Source: Anaplasma capra (lineage in GTDB: Bacteria; Pseudomonadota; Alphaproteobacteria; Rickettsiales; Anaplasmataceae). From it: 36,766 nt of DNA. A model generated the notes under the pieces. That model saw only the letters and a list, made by a program, of their open reading frames with translations. It searched no databases and was not told the origin of the DNA. The position numbers and the translations under genes are program-made. Location: positions 1 to 36,766 of the forward strand of contig NZ_JAOTBG010000010.1 of NCBI RefSeq assembly GCF_025628805.1, read 5' to 3'. Below, in pieces: positions 17,850-26,391 of this stretch (its first letter is position 1; every line of letters starts with the position of its first letter).

Positions 17850-18146
17850 ATGGCTCAGACGCTTACGAGGGCTAGGCTCGCTGACATGATTAACAGGGAG
17901 ATTGGCATATCGCGGGAGGATGCGCTGGTGTTAGTGGGGGAAATACTTGATGAAATGGTATCCTCTCTAGTCAAGGGCGGCCTACTGAAGATATCTTCAT
18001 TTGGCACGTTCAAGGTACTGAAGAAGAAGGAGCGCATTGGTAGAAATCCAAAAACTTTGGAGCAGTTCGTCGTGAAGGAACGCAATACCGTGACGTTTTG
18101 TCCCTCTGTGACGATGAAACGCATGATAAACGGTGAAGAGTCGTGA
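17850..18146 (+). CDS. ihfA: Integration host factor alpha subunit (HU/IHF family)
   Basis: A 98-residue HU/IHF protein. IHF-alpha and -beta together bend DNA in replication, recombination and transcription. Family features are LTRARLADMINREIGISREDA, the LKISSFGTFKVLKKKERIGRNPKT core (the GRNPKT arm inserts into the minor groove), and VTFCPSVTMKRMIN. AGGTG stands 8 nt before ATG 17850. The stop overlaps the GTG start of the MerR-type gene by 4 nt (GTGA), so they are translated together. As I recall, ihfA, a MerR gene and tRNA-Pro are neighbours in many alphaproteobacteria. Confidence 0.93.
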   Translation: MAQTLTRARLADMINREIGISREDALVLVGEILDEMVSSLVKGGLLKISSFGTFKVLKKKERIGRNPKTLEQFVVKERNTVTFCPSVTMKRMINGEES

Positions 18147-18532
18147 CCACCGATTTGTTGCAGGCCCGGTGTGATTCGGACGAGGTTTCGGATGAAGTTA
18201 AAGAAAAGGTCTTCCGCACCATCAGTGATGTGGCAAAAGAGGTTGGTGTAGAGCAGTATGTGCTTCGCTTTTGGGAGAGCAAGTTCCCGCAGATCAATCC
18301 TGTTAAGAGGCGTGGAAGGAGGCTGTATGATGGGGAGAATGTTGCCATCATAAAAAAAATTAAGCACATGCTTTATGACAGGGGGTATACCATAAGGGGA
18401 GCGCAGCTGGAGCTTAAAAGGAGGAAGAGCGCCTCTGAGGTTGTAGTGGAAGAAAGGAGCAGCCTAGTTCGTCTGCTGCGTGACATGGTGAGCATGCGAG
18501 ATACATTGGTTAAAAAACTAAACGGAATGTAG
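18143..18532 (+). CDS. MerR-family transcriptional regulator
   Basis: A 129-residue protein with an N-terminal winged helix. The motif FRTISDVAKEVGVEQYVLRFWESKFPQINPVK is the MerR recognition helix and wing, followed by RRLYDGENVAIIKKIKHMLYDRGYTI. No C-terminal Cys or other metal ligand is visible, so it is not a metal sensor of the classic type. This matches the small MerR gene that follows ihfA in alphaproteobacteria. The GTG start overlaps the ihfA stop. The TAG stop lies inside tRNA-Pro, so gene and tRNA are probably processed from one transcript. Confidence 0.9.
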   Translation: MTTDLLQARCDSDEVSDEVKEKVFRTISDVAKEVGVEQYVLRFWESKFPQINPVKRRGRRLYDGENVAIIKKIKHMLYDRGYTIRGAQLELKRRKSASEVVVEERSSLVRLLRDMVSMRDTLVKKLNGM

Positions 18533-18600
18533 CGCAGCCAGGTTAGCGCGTCAGTCTGGGGGACTGGAGGTCGTGGGTTCGAATCCCGCCATTCCGACCA
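18523..18600 (+). tRNA. tRNA-Pro (anticodon GGG)
   Basis: The acceptor stem CGGAATG pairs with CATTCCG and is followed by the discriminator A and encoded CCA. The D-stem is GCGC/GCGC, the anticodon stem TCAGT/ACTGG with loop CTGGGGG (anticodon GGG), and the T-arm GTGGG-TTCGAAT-CCCGC. The first 10 nt overlap the 3' end and stop codon of the MerR-type gene. CCA is encoded here but not in the Leu and Ser tRNAs of this window. Confidence 0.96.
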
Positions 18601-18729
18601 GTTGCGCGGGTGGGCGTCTTTATGCTGCCAACTGGGCGAACATATGGAGCCAGCCGCTCGAATTCCATGCAGATCATCCTGTTGTTTTGTAGTATGCGTA
18701 TAGTCGGCCTCATTTATACGAAGCAGGGT

Positions 18730-18779
18730 GGGCTCCCTATAGTTGCAATGCTGCTTTGCATACGCAAGTGAAGGAGCCC
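18730..18779. repeat. Inverted repeat, imperfect hairpin
   Basis: GGGCTCC (18730-18736) pairs with GGAGCCC (18773-18779). Inside, TTGC-ATGC pairs with GCAT-GCAA around a TGCTTT loop with small bulges. It lies between tRNA-Pro and the 3' end of the minus-strand hypothetical gene. No T-run follows on either strand, so it is not a standard terminator. Confidence 0.45.
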
Positions 18780-18833
18780 GGTTTCGGCGCGCATCAGCCA
18801 GGTGTTGCGAGGCAAGATCCCTGGTATGTGTGG

Positions 18834-19472
18834 TTAAATCCAGCCAAAGACACTCGCAGTTGCGGATAACAAATCTGCTTCAGGGCCAGCTGTATTTTGG
18901 GAATTCCTTTCCACCATCTTTCCAGGTGCGACATCCGATGGCTCTGAGACCGCGCCCGCATTTTCTGCTGTTTCCTCAGGTGCGGATCCTAGCAATACTG
19001 GGGTTTCGCTTGCATTTTCTGTGGCAGCGCCAGAGGTTGCCTCATTCTGCACAGGTATTGTGGCCCCTTCAGTATCCACAACAACCGCGTCTGATGGCTC
19101 GTAGCGTGAATCCAAAACTACCAAACCTGCATACCCTGAACCCTCATTTGCTGGTAGTAGCTCACCACCGCAGCCCAGGAGTTCTAGTAGCGGAGGAATG
19201 TTGAAAGTTATACTTGCCAATCCTTTATCAAAATTTAGCGTGAGTTCATGAGCGTGTGTTCCAATAAAGCTGGCTATAGTTGCGCCGTCTTCCTGAGTAA
19301 AGGTGACTTCACCCTCTCCAAAGGCGTCTGCTGTGTGGGAATAGACTTGTATGCCATTGCCATGTATGGCAAAGTCATTGCTGGCAATTGACACATCGTC
19401 GTACACGTTTATGCCTGAAAAGGTTATGACAGCTGTGTTTCCGTAATGCGGGTCATATGAATTGTCGAACAT
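18834..19472 (-). CDS. Hypothetical protein, paralogue A of a tandem pair
   Basis: A 212-residue protein of unknown function. Residues 1-~100 alternate short hydrophobic and polar stretches typical of beta structure and resemble the neighbouring 130-residue protein: shared GNT near the start, SNxxxxxxNGIxxxSH, (V/I)TF, and a later L-N-x-x-x-K-L...F-x-I-x-P pattern. The region past ~110 is Ala/Glu/Ser/Thr-rich, low-complexity and acidic, and probably disordered. There is no signal peptide or membrane helix. It lies 105 nt downstream of its paralogue on the same strand, between two tRNAs. A secreted effector is possible but unsupported by any motif. Confidence 0.78.
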   Translation of the reverse strand: MFDNSYDPHYGNTAVITFSGINVYDDVSIASNDFAIHGNGIQVYSHTADAFGEGEVTFTQEDGATIASFIGTHAHELTLNFDKGLASITFNIPPLLELLGCGGELLPANEGSGYAGLVVLDSRYEPSDAVVVDTEGATIPVQNEATSGAATENASETPVLLGSAPEETAENAGAVSEPSDVAPGKMVERNSQNTAGPEADLLSATASVFGWI

Positions 19473-19577
19473 TGTGATACCTTAAACGTTGAACGTATTT
19501 TTCTAGTGTCTGCGTTGGTCGTGTTGGTGGCTCAGCTCCTCTCCTCAAATTGGAGCATGCCGCCATGATGGTGCTTA

Positions 19578-19970
19578 TCAGCTCACGTAGTAATGGTCAT
19601 CCTCTACGGGCAGTATGTGAACTTGAACATCGGGATACGTTTGGTTTATGATGGGGAGAGCTTGCATTGGGTTGATGGCGAAATGTGCCTCTACCAACTT
19701 CTTATCTGCAGCTATGTTTAGCTCAATGCCAGTCAGTGCGGAATTGTATATATCAGCCATCAATTCTTGGCCAGCCCCGAAGGTTATATGGCTTCTGCAG
19801 TAAGTTTCTGCTTCCTGTGCGGAAACGTTGCAATATTGTAGCGGATTGTGGCTGGCAGAAATTTCACCGTTAGTAATGCTCACATGACCGTTGCTTATCA
19901 TAAGGTTGTGAGACAAATCAGCGTCGTCTATGAGAAACGCTACGTCGTAGGTGTTACCGAAATCGAACAT
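19578..19970 (-). CDS. Hypothetical protein, paralogue B of a tandem pair
   Basis: A 130-residue protein of unknown function that begins MFDFGNTYD, paralleling the MFDNSYD start of its neighbour. It consists only of the beta-rich domain shared with paralogue A and lacks the low-complexity tail. Conserved points in the pair include SN-x(6)-NG-x(4)-SH, ITF, and LNIAADKKL followed by FAINP. No signal peptide or membrane segment is present. A TATAAA box on the minus strand at 19989-19994 could drive both genes. Confidence 0.78.
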   Translation of the reverse strand: MFDFGNTYDVAFLIDDADLSHNLMISNGHVSITNGEISASHNPLQYCNVSAQEAETYCRSHITFGAGQELMADIYNSALTGIELNIAADKKLVEAHFAINPMQALPIINQTYPDVQVHILPVEDDHYYVS

Positions 19971-19988
19971 GGTGCGTTAGCCTTCAAA

Positions 19989-19994
19989 TTTATA
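19989..19994 (-). promoter_or_regulatory. Candidate -10 box for the paralogous pair
   Basis: The minus strand reads TATAAA here, which would start transcription about 12 nt before the ATG at 19970. The upstream region is AT-rich, but no convincing -35 was found, and such a short leader leaves little room for a ribosome site. Confidence 0.28.
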
Positions 19995-20162
19995 AAACCG
20001 CGGGGATTCTAGAAATAGGCAGTTAATTTTAAGTGAAGGCTGCTTTTGTGTAAGCATGCTACGGCTCTGGTTACTGATTTTCCCTCATGATAGGCCTGAT
20101 GCCCCTGGTAATTGCTAAGGCGTACAATTGCACGCCTTCCCACATTATGTTACAAGTGACGC

Positions 20163-20249
20163 GGACGGATGGCCGAGTGGTTTAAGGCACCAGTCTTGAA
20201 AACTGACGTACGTTAACGCGTACCGTGGGTTCGAATCCCACTCCGTCCG
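20163..20249 (+). tRNA. tRNA-Ser (anticodon TGA)
   Basis: A class II tRNA. The acceptor stem GGACGGA pairs with TCCGTCC, with discriminator G. The anticodon stem CAGT/ACTG has loop CTTGAAA, anticodon TGA. A long variable arm (GTACG/CGTAC) and the T-arm GTGGG-TTCGAAT-CCCAC follow. CCA is not encoded. The murC start lies 34 nt downstream on the same strand, so the tRNA may share a transcript with it. Confidence 0.96.
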
Positions 20250-20283
20250 TTTGTGAGCTATTTCGCCGACCTGGAGGTGTAGT

Positions 20284-21675
20284 TTGACAAACCCTTTCGG
20301 ATTTTGCCACGATAGTGTACTGCACTTCATAGGAATCGGGGGTATCGGGATGAGCGCGTTAGCGCTTGTTGCCCATGATTGGGGTTACTCGGTGCAAGGA
20401 AGCGATGCGTGCGTTTCCCCGATTGTGCAAACCCTGCGCGGTCGCGGCATTCCTGTTGCATTGGGACATGATGCAGACAATGTGCAAAATGCGGATGTTG
20501 TGGTGTACTCCAATGCAATCAGAAATGACAACATTGAATTGAGATCGGCAATCTCGGCTGGCAAGCATGTTCTGCGGAGAATTGAGTTGCTCTCCAAAGT
20601 TCTAGGTACAAAGCGTACAGTGATTGTTTCGGGTTCCCATGGGAAGACCACAACCACTGGCATGATTGCCTCTATCATGGAGCATGCTGCGATGGATCCT
20701 ACAATCTTTATTGGCGGCATTGCTCTCAGCTACGGTAGTAACTATAAGGTGGGAACAGGCGAATGGGCTGTGGTTGAGGGTGATGAGTCTGATGCTAGTT
20801 TCACTACGATACCCTGTGAGATAGCAGTTGTAACAAACCTTGAGTGGGAGCACCCAGATAGATACAGGTGTTTCGAAGAGTTAGAGGAGGTATTTTCGGA
20901 TTTCTTACATAACGTGAAGGTAGGGGGGGCCGCTATCATACCCAGCGGGCTCTCCCCTGCGTTGGACAAAGGTGTTTCATGCGACAAAGTGGTGCACGGA
21001 CTTTACAGTGGTGATTTCCTTGCCACCAATGTAGCGTATGTCGGCGGTACTACGGTGTTTGATGTTGTGGGATCAAGTGGGGCCAAATTTTGTTGCGATG
21101 TTAAGCTCCCCGTGCCAGGGCGCCATAACGTAGAAAACGCACTAGCTGCTGTCGCTGCGACTAGACAGCTGGGCATTGATTTTGGCGTCATAAAATCCGG
21201 GCTAGAAAACTTTATGGGTGTTGGTAGAAGATTTGAGATTATTGCCAATGTGAGGGGCGTCACATTTATCGATGACTACGCGCACCATCCCACAGAAATA
21301 GAGGCTACAAAAGACGCCGCTGCTCTGTTCGCTGAAGGGAGGGTGATTGGTGTACTGCAGCCTCATCGTTTTACCAGGGTGAAACACTGCTTTGCGGGCT
21401 TTGTTCGCGCAATCTCCAAGTTTGATTACATGGTGCTAACTGATGCGTATTCTGCGGGTGAGGAGACAATAGCTGGTTGCGGAAGCCCCGATATTATCTG
21501 CGCGGTGAAAAGCCTAGGTTTTGATCAAGTAGTACACGCAAGTGATCCCGGAGCAATTGCTGATATTATCGGGACTATTGCCAAACCCGGAGATGTGGTA
21601 GTTGCAATGGGGGCTGGCAGCATAACAAGCATCATACGCTCCGTTGTGGATGCATACACCACATGCTCAGCCTAG
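20284..21675 (+). CDS. murC: UDP-N-acetylmuramate--L-alanine ligase
   Basis: MurC adds L-alanine to UDP-MurNAc, the first peptide step of peptidoglycan synthesis. The 463-residue protein has FIGIGGIGMSALA at the N-terminus (UDP-substrate fold), the P-loop GSHGKTTTTGM (117-127), EGDESDASF, NLEWEHPDRY and DDYAHHPTEIEAT. The start is a TTG at 20284; GGAGGT stands 5 nt upstream, which settles the choice. In the same window dapE feeds DAP to this pathway. Anaplasma species vary in how much of the murein pathway they keep, so a full-length MurC is informative. Confidence 0.96.
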   Translation: MTNPFGFCHDSVLHFIGIGGIGMSALALVAHDWGYSVQGSDACVSPIVQTLRGRGIPVALGHDADNVQNADVVVYSNAIRNDNIELRSAISAGKHVLRRIELLSKVLGTKRTVIVSGSHGKTTTTGMIASIMEHAAMDPTIFIGGIALSYGSNYKVGTGEWAVVEGDESDASFTTIPCEIAVVTNLEWEHPDRYRCFEELEEVFSDFLHNVKVGGAAIIPSGLSPALDKGVSCDKVVHGLYSGDFLATNVAYVGGTTVFDVVGSSGAKFCCDVKLPVPGRHNVENALAAVAATRQLGIDFGVIKSGLENFMGVGRRFEIIANVRGVTFIDDYAHHPTEIEATKDAAALFAEGRVIGVLQPHRFTRVKHCFAGFVRAISKFDYMVLTDAYSAGEETIAGCGSPDIICAVKSLGFDQVVHASDPGAIADIIGTIAKPGDVVVAMGAGSITSIIRSVVDAYTTCSA

Positions 21676-21712
21676 CATATGACACCCACAGAGCGCGAGC
21701 TTTTTCCGCAGA

Positions 21713-22717
21713 CTACCAACTATTGCCACGAAGTCCGATAATCTCCTTTATCTCCGTAATGTGCCTGCGTGCCAGCGCTCGAGCGGCGTCATTCCCTGCG
21801 GCAACTACTTTGTGCATATATGCTGTATCGCGCGCCAGATCTTTGATTCTTTCTCTAATAGGGGTAATTTCCCGTATGAGCAGATCCGCCAGTGCCTCTT
21901 TAAATTCTTTGGTGCCACTGGTGGCGAACTCTAGACAAACCTTCTCTTTTGTTGTTCCTGCAAGTATCGCAAATATGTTAACCAGGTTGTTCATTTCTGG
22001 TCTTTCGCTTAAGCCTTCAAGCGAGAGACCAAATATGCTGTCTGTGGCAGCGCGCCGGACTTTTTGAGCTATTTTGTCGTCGTCATCATCCAGGTTTATG
22101 CGCGAAGCATCAGACGTATCAGACTTGCTCATTTTCCTTCTACCGTCTCTGAGACTCATGATCCGCGCCGCATTATCAAAGTTAAGCACCTCAGGAATAG
22201 GAAAATAATCAATCCCATATGTTGTATTGAACACCCTTGCAATATCTTGGGTCAGCTCTATGTGCTGCCTTTGGTCATGGCCCACGGGCACCATATTTGT
22301 TTTGTATAACAGTATGTCAGCCGCCATCAACACTGGGTACCCGTACAACCCCATGCTTGGTGTGTAGGCTCTGTCCCGACTTTTGTCCTTGAACTGAGTC
22401 ATACGGTTTAGCCACCCTACGGGGGTTATGCACCCCAATATCCAGTAGAGCTCAGAATGCTCTGGAACCGAGGACTGAATGAACAGCACTGACTTCTCTG
22501 GATTAACGCCGCAAGCTATGTACGCGGCAAGGAGACTGACTGCCCTAGAGTGCAGCGCACCTCCCATACCCGCATTCCCCGCGGTGAGTGCGTGAAGATC
22601 AACCACGCAGAAAAGACACTTGTCTGAACCCTGAAGGCCAACCCACCCGCGTATCGCACCCAGATAATTTCCCAGGTGCGGCACACCACCGCTGGGTTGC
22701 ACCCCGGAGAATATCAT
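21713..22717 (-). CDS. trpS: Tryptophanyl-tRNA synthetase
   Basis: A class I synthetase of 334 residues that charges tRNA-Trp. The HIGH-type motif PHLGNYLGA is at 13-21, and the KMSKS motif is intact at 195-199. GVQPSGGV, LHALTAG, GYPVLMAADIL and VGHDQRQHIELT are TrpS signatures. Its ATG overlaps the grpE stop by 4 nt (ATGA), so translation is coupled to grpE. Full length for the family. Confidence 0.97.
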   Translation of the reverse strand: MIFSGVQPSGGVPHLGNYLGAIRGWVGLQGSDKCLFCVVDLHALTAGNAGMGGALHSRAVSLLAAYIACGVNPEKSVLFIQSSVPEHSELYWILGCITPVGWLNRMTQFKDKSRDRAYTPSMGLYGYPVLMAADILLYKTNMVPVGHDQRQHIELTQDIARVFNTTYGIDYFPIPEVLNFDNAARIMSLRDGRRKMSKSDTSDASRINLDDDDDKIAQKVRRAATDSIFGLSLEGLSERPEMNNLVNIFAILAGTTKEKVCLEFATSGTKEFKEALADLLIREITPIRERIKDLARDTAYMHKVVAAGNDAARALARRHITEIKEIIGLRGNSW

Positions 22718-23343
22718 TCTTGTTTCGACACTATAACCAATGCTGGGCGCAAAACCTTGTCATGAATAGTATACCCAGCCTGTATCACTTCTAAAACCGT
22801 CCCAGAGGGCTTGTCGCGATCAATGGCCTGCGTTACTGCTTTGTGGAATCTAGGATCAAACTGTTCGCCTAGAGGAAAGACCCTTGCAATACCATGACCG
22901 GTCAAAGTGCTCATGAGGCCGTCCCACGTCATCTTAACGCCGGCATGCACATTATCATCGTCGCTGAGGTTTTTTAGAGATGCCTCCAAGTTGTCGCAAG
23001 AAGCTATAAGATCACGTGCAAAGTCAGAGACAGCAAACATCTTTGCTTCTTCCAGCTCCTTCTGAACCACGCGCTCTAGATTTTTGCTGTCAGCAACTAC
23101 GAGCTGCAACTGACTGCGCAAACGCTCAACCTCAGCCCTAAGCTTTTCAAGCTCAGCAACATCCGAGGCTACCCTGCTCTGAGCTTTGCCACCGACACCA
23201 GCTGCAAACTTCCCTGCAGGACCCTGTTTTTTTTCTGACATGGAGCCAGAGTGTCTGGCTTTATGGGGTGTTTCCGCACCGGAACCCGCAGGCGCAGCAC
23301 CTCCCCGCTGCTGTTCGGGATTAACGCGTCTCTCTTCAGCCAT
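22714..23343 (-). CDS. grpE: Nucleotide exchange factor GrpE
   Basis: GrpE releases ADP from DnaK. The 209-residue protein has a ~50-residue low-complexity N-terminus rich in Gly, Ala, Glu and Lys, a long coiled coil (VAELEKLRAEVERLRSQLQ), and the C-terminal GrpE domain with FAVSDFARDLIASCDNL and QAGYTIHDKVLRPALVIV. It starts at ATG 23343. It is the promoter-proximal gene of grpE-trpS and is divergent from ribD. A CTTGAAA box upstream may be a heat-shock element. Confidence 0.95.
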   Translation of the reverse strand: MAEERRVNPEQQRGGAAPAGSGAETPHKARHSGSMSEKKQGPAGKFAAGVGGKAQSRVASDVAELEKLRAEVERLRSQLQLVVADSKNLERVVQKELEEAKMFAVSDFARDLIASCDNLEASLKNLSDDDNVHAGVKMTWDGLMSTLTGHGIARVFPLGEQFDPRFHKAVTQAIDRDKPSGTVLEVIQAGYTIHDKVLRPALVIVSKQE

Positions 23344-23374
23344 AGCTCAAAAACTTTTACACACGAACCTGAGG

Positions 23375-23404
23375 AGTATATATTGACTTTGTGGGTCTTT
23401 TCAA
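23375..23404 (-). promoter_or_regulatory. Candidate grpE promoter with a heat-shock-like -35 box
   Basis: On the minus strand TTGAAA (plus 23399-23404) and TATACT (plus 23375-23380) are 18 nt apart; TATATA overlaps at 16 nt. The -35 is preceded by C, giving CTTGAAA, which matches the sigma-32 -35 consensus. The -10 is of sigma-70 type rather than a classic CCCAT-type sigma-32 box. The predicted start is about 25 nt before the grpE ATG. Confidence 0.45.
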
Positions 23405-23423
23405 GAGTAAAAGCGGCTCTACC

Positions 23424-24518
23424 ATGTTCCATGATGAGAGATTTATGTCCATCGCGCTTAGGTTAGCGCGCAGGGGATTGGGAAATACGTGGCCAAACCC
23501 GGCTGTGGGATGCGTCGTCACCAATGCTGGAAGTATTGTAGGCAGGGGATGGACGGACACGGGAGGGAGGCCACATGCTGAAGTTATGGCCCTGAGATGT
23601 GCGGGGAAGGCGGCAGTTGGCGCGACAGTATACGTCACTCTAGAGCCATGCTGCCACCATGGGCAAACGGGGCCATGTGCTGCCGCGCTCGTTGATGCAG
23701 GGGTGCGTGAGGTGGTGATAGCCGCGTACGATCCGGACAAGCGGGTATCCGGACAGGGTGTGAGATTCCTCATGGAGTCTGGTTTGGAAGTTAAGCTTGG
23801 GGTAATGCAACAACAAGCTGCGGAGCTCAATGCGGGGTTCTTCTATCGTATTGCGAAGGGAAGACCGTACATAACAGCGAAGCTGGCCACTACTCTTGAC
23901 GGGAAGATTTCCCTACCAAGCAATGACGATAGGTGGATTACCGGAGAGTTGACGCGCAAGTGGGTTCATAAACAGAGAGCCATGCACGACGGAATTATGG
24001 TGGGCAGCAATACCGTAGTTGCTGATGATCCGATGCTGGACTGCAGGCTGCCAGGCCTGGAAAAGCACTCACCAGTGAGGATAATAGTAGACCGTTCCTG
24101 CAAACTCCGCACCCACCACACGGTGATTGGCACCTCTGACATAATGCCAACGTACATAGCTACCGACAATGACGATTACGAAGCGTTGCATGCTGTGAGG
24201 TATCTTAAGGTACATAAAAAGGGGGATTTCCTCACTAACACGATAACGGCGCTTACGGAGGAATTGGGAATCACTAGGCTGTTTGTTGAAGGTGGTGGTG
24301 TGCTTATTACCGAGCTTCTTAAAAGGAAATTGATAGATCGATTTATTTGGTGCAGGGCAAATAAAATTTGCGGGGCCGGAGGTGTCGCATCCATCCTGGA
24401 TCTCAGCTCACTACCGAGGGGATATTGCAACTTTACAAAAGTGCAGACCCTAGTATTCATGGATGATGCTGTGGACATTTTTAACGTTTCTTTTTCTGAT
24501 GCAGCAAAAGTAGCGTAG
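23424..24518 (+). CDS. ribD: Bifunctional riboflavin deaminase/reductase
   Basis: RibD carries out the deaminase and reductase steps of riboflavin synthesis. The deaminase zinc site is complete: HAE at 51-53 and PCCHHGQTGPC at 75-85. From about residue 150 the reductase domain follows, with KLATTLDGKISL, DRWITGE, NTVVADDPMLD and LFVEGGGVLITEL. The ATG at 23424 gives 364 residues, the usual size; a GTG at 23391 upstream is in frame. It is divergent from grpE and convergent with pyrG. Riboflavin synthesis is one of the vitamin pathways Anaplasmataceae keep. Confidence 0.95.
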   Translation: MFHDERFMSIALRLARRGLGNTWPNPAVGCVVTNAGSIVGRGWTDTGGRPHAEVMALRCAGKAAVGATVYVTLEPCCHHGQTGPCAAALVDAGVREVVIAAYDPDKRVSGQGVRFLMESGLEVKLGVMQQQAAELNAGFFYRIAKGRPYITAKLATTLDGKISLPSNDDRWITGELTRKWVHKQRAMHDGIMVGSNTVVADDPMLDCRLPGLEKHSPVRIIVDRSCKLRTHHTVIGTSDIMPTYIATDNDDYEALHAVRYLKVHKKGDFLTNTITALTEELGITRLFVEGGGVLITELLKRKLIDRFIWCRANKICGAGGVASILDLSSLPRGYCNFTKVQTLVFMDDAVDIFNVSFSDAAKVA

Positions 24519-24573
24519 CGACCCACGGCGAATTCACTGTTGCCAGGCGTCTAGAGATACGAGGTCAGTAGGG

Positions 24574-24624
24574 TGAGCTCTCCTGTTGAGATATACCCAA
24601 GTCATGGTATGGACGCAGGAGCCC
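24574..24624. ncRNA. Candidate structured element between convergent ribD and pyrG
   Basis: An extended imperfect hairpin fills this 51-nt stretch. CTCCTG (24580-24585) pairs with CAGGAG (24616-24621), ATACC (24593-24597) with GGTAT (24606-24610), and GTG/CAC closes the base. A T-rich stretch (CTCTTTTT-type) follows about 60 nt later near 24678-24690 on the plus strand. It may be an sRNA or a bidirectional transcription stop; no known RNA family was recognised. Confidence 0.3.
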
Positions 24625-24700
24625 ACAATTTCAGGACGAAACTCCGGGAAGCCACCGAAAACGCAATGCTGCGCCACTCTCTTTTTATTATATAGTAACG

Positions 24701-26377
24701 CTACAACACAGCGCTGCTGTCTGGTAACGCAGCCGACACGGGTTGGTGCCTCAGCCTGTTTTGCCTTACTAACAGTGTGCTTTGCACAAAAGACATAAAA
24801 AGGGGATGGGAGGCAAATGGACTTGACTTAAACTCCGGGTGAAACTGCACACCTATAAACCACGGATGTGACTGCAGCTCCAACACTTCAACCAGCCCGT
24901 GAGGGTCCGATGTACCTGTAAAAGACATCCCGTGCTCCTCCAAAATATGCTGGTACTTGGGATTTATACCGTAACGGTGCCTACACCGTTCGTTGATTGC
25001 CGTACTACCATATATAGACGCAATCCTGGAGCCCGCATTCAGGTTATAAGTGTACGACCCAAGCCTCATACTGCCACCAAGCAAACGCTCCCCATTCTTG
25101 TCCTTCTGCAGCCAGGGTAGCTCGACAACAACAGGGTTTTTGCAGTCCTTATTAAACTCTGTGGAGCTTGCATCCTCAAGTTTTGCCACATTGAGTGCGA
25201 ACTCTACATAGGCGAGCTGCATTCCCATGCATATGCCAAGCATGGGGATACCGTGAGTGCGGGCGTACCTAATGGCTAGAATCTTCCCGGCAACCCCGTC
25301 ATCACCAAACCCCCCGGGAACCAGCACACCGTCTACATCGCATATATCAGATTCCCTGACGGGTAGGCGAGAGTTTATCCATCTTATTTGTACTTTAATT
25401 TCACTGTGCATTCCGGCATGGTCCAGCGCCTCAGTCAGAGATGTATAGGCATCAAGAAACTTTGTGTACTTCCCTATAATGGCTATGGTCACAACCTCCT
25501 TGGTGTTTCCGAGCATGCTGATTACACTTTCCCACTTGGCCAAGTCGGGTTCCGGGGCGCTTACCCCGAAATGACTAAGTATCTGTGTGTCGAGCTTGCG
25601 TGCGTGGTACATGACTGGCAGCTTGTATATGCTATCAACATCCAAGGCTGGAATCACATTGTCCGCGCGTACGTTACAAAAGTTTGCTATCTTGGTACTC
25701 TGATACTGCGGTAGGGGCGCCTTGCTACGATACAGCAATATGTCTGGCTGTATTCCCAGGGAGCTGAGCTCCTTAACCGAGTGTTGAGTAGGCTTGGTTT
25801 TCAGCTCTTGTGAGGACCCTATGTAGGGAACCAGAGTGAGGTGCACAAACACCGTGAAGTTTTTACTCAGCCTGTAACTTACTTGACGTATAGATTCCAA
25901 GAAAGGCTGGCTCTCGATGTCGCCAACGGTGCCTCCGATCTCACAAACGATAAAGTCAGCCCCAGCGTCATTACTCAAGATGAAGGAAATTATTAGGTCT
26001 GTTACGTGGGGTATCACCTGTACGGTATGCCCCAAATAGTCTCCACGTCTTTCCTTCGCAAGCAACTGCTGGTATATCCTCCCAGCGGTAACGTTGTCTT
26101 TTTTAGTGGTGTTTACTCCAGTAAAGCGCTCATAATTACCCAGGTCCAGGTCGGTTTCACCGCCGTCATCCGTGACAAACACCTCCCCATGCTGAGCTGG
26201 GCTCATGGTGCCTGGATCTACGTTCAGATACGGATCCAGCTTTCTAAGGTGTACCTTGAAGCCCCGAGCCTGGAGTAGCGCGCCTATGGAAGCCGTTGCT
26301 AGCCCCTTTCCCAACGAAGACACAACACCACCCGTAACAAATATGAAGCGCGTGTTGCGATCACCCTCTGCTGACAT
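24701..26377 (-). CDS. pyrG: CTP synthase
   Basis: CTP synthase aminates UTP using glutamine-derived ammonia. The 558-residue protein has the amidoligase domain first ([35 protein letters not shown]), then a class I glutaminase with the nucleophile in [14 protein letters not shown] and the His-Glu dyad in [10 protein letters not shown]. Start at ATG 26377 is standard. It follows secG by 14 nt on the same strand. It is slightly longer than the E. coli enzyme at the C-terminus. Confidence 0.97.
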   Translation of the reverse strand: MSAEGDRNTRFIFVTGGVVSSLGKGLATASIGALLQARGFKVHLRKLDPYLNVDPGTMSPAQHGEVFVTDDGGETDLDLGNYERFTGVNTTKKDNVTAGRIYQQLLAKERRGDYLGHTVQVIPHVTDLIISFILSNDAGADFIVCEIGGTVGDIESQPFLESIRQVSYRLSKNFTVFVHLTLVPYIGSSQELKTKPTQHSVKELSSLGIQPDILLYRSKAPLPQYQSTKIANFCNVRADNVIPALDVDSIYKLPVMYHARKLDTQILSHFGVSAPEPDLAKWESVISMLGNTKEVVTIAIIGKYTKFLDAYTSLTEALDHAGMHSEIKVQIRWINSRLPVRESDICDVDGVLVPGGFGDDGVAGKILAIRYARTHGIPMLGICMGMQLAYVEFALNVAKLEDASSTEFNKDCKNPVVVELPWLQKDKNGERLLGGSMRLGSYTYNLNAGSRIASIYGSTAINERCRHRYGINPKYQHILEEHGMSFTGTSDPHGLVEVLELQSHPWFIGVQFHPEFKSSPFASHPLFMSFVQSTLLVRQNRLRHQPVSAALPDSSAVL

Positions 26378-26391
26378 AAACCCCCAAAAGT

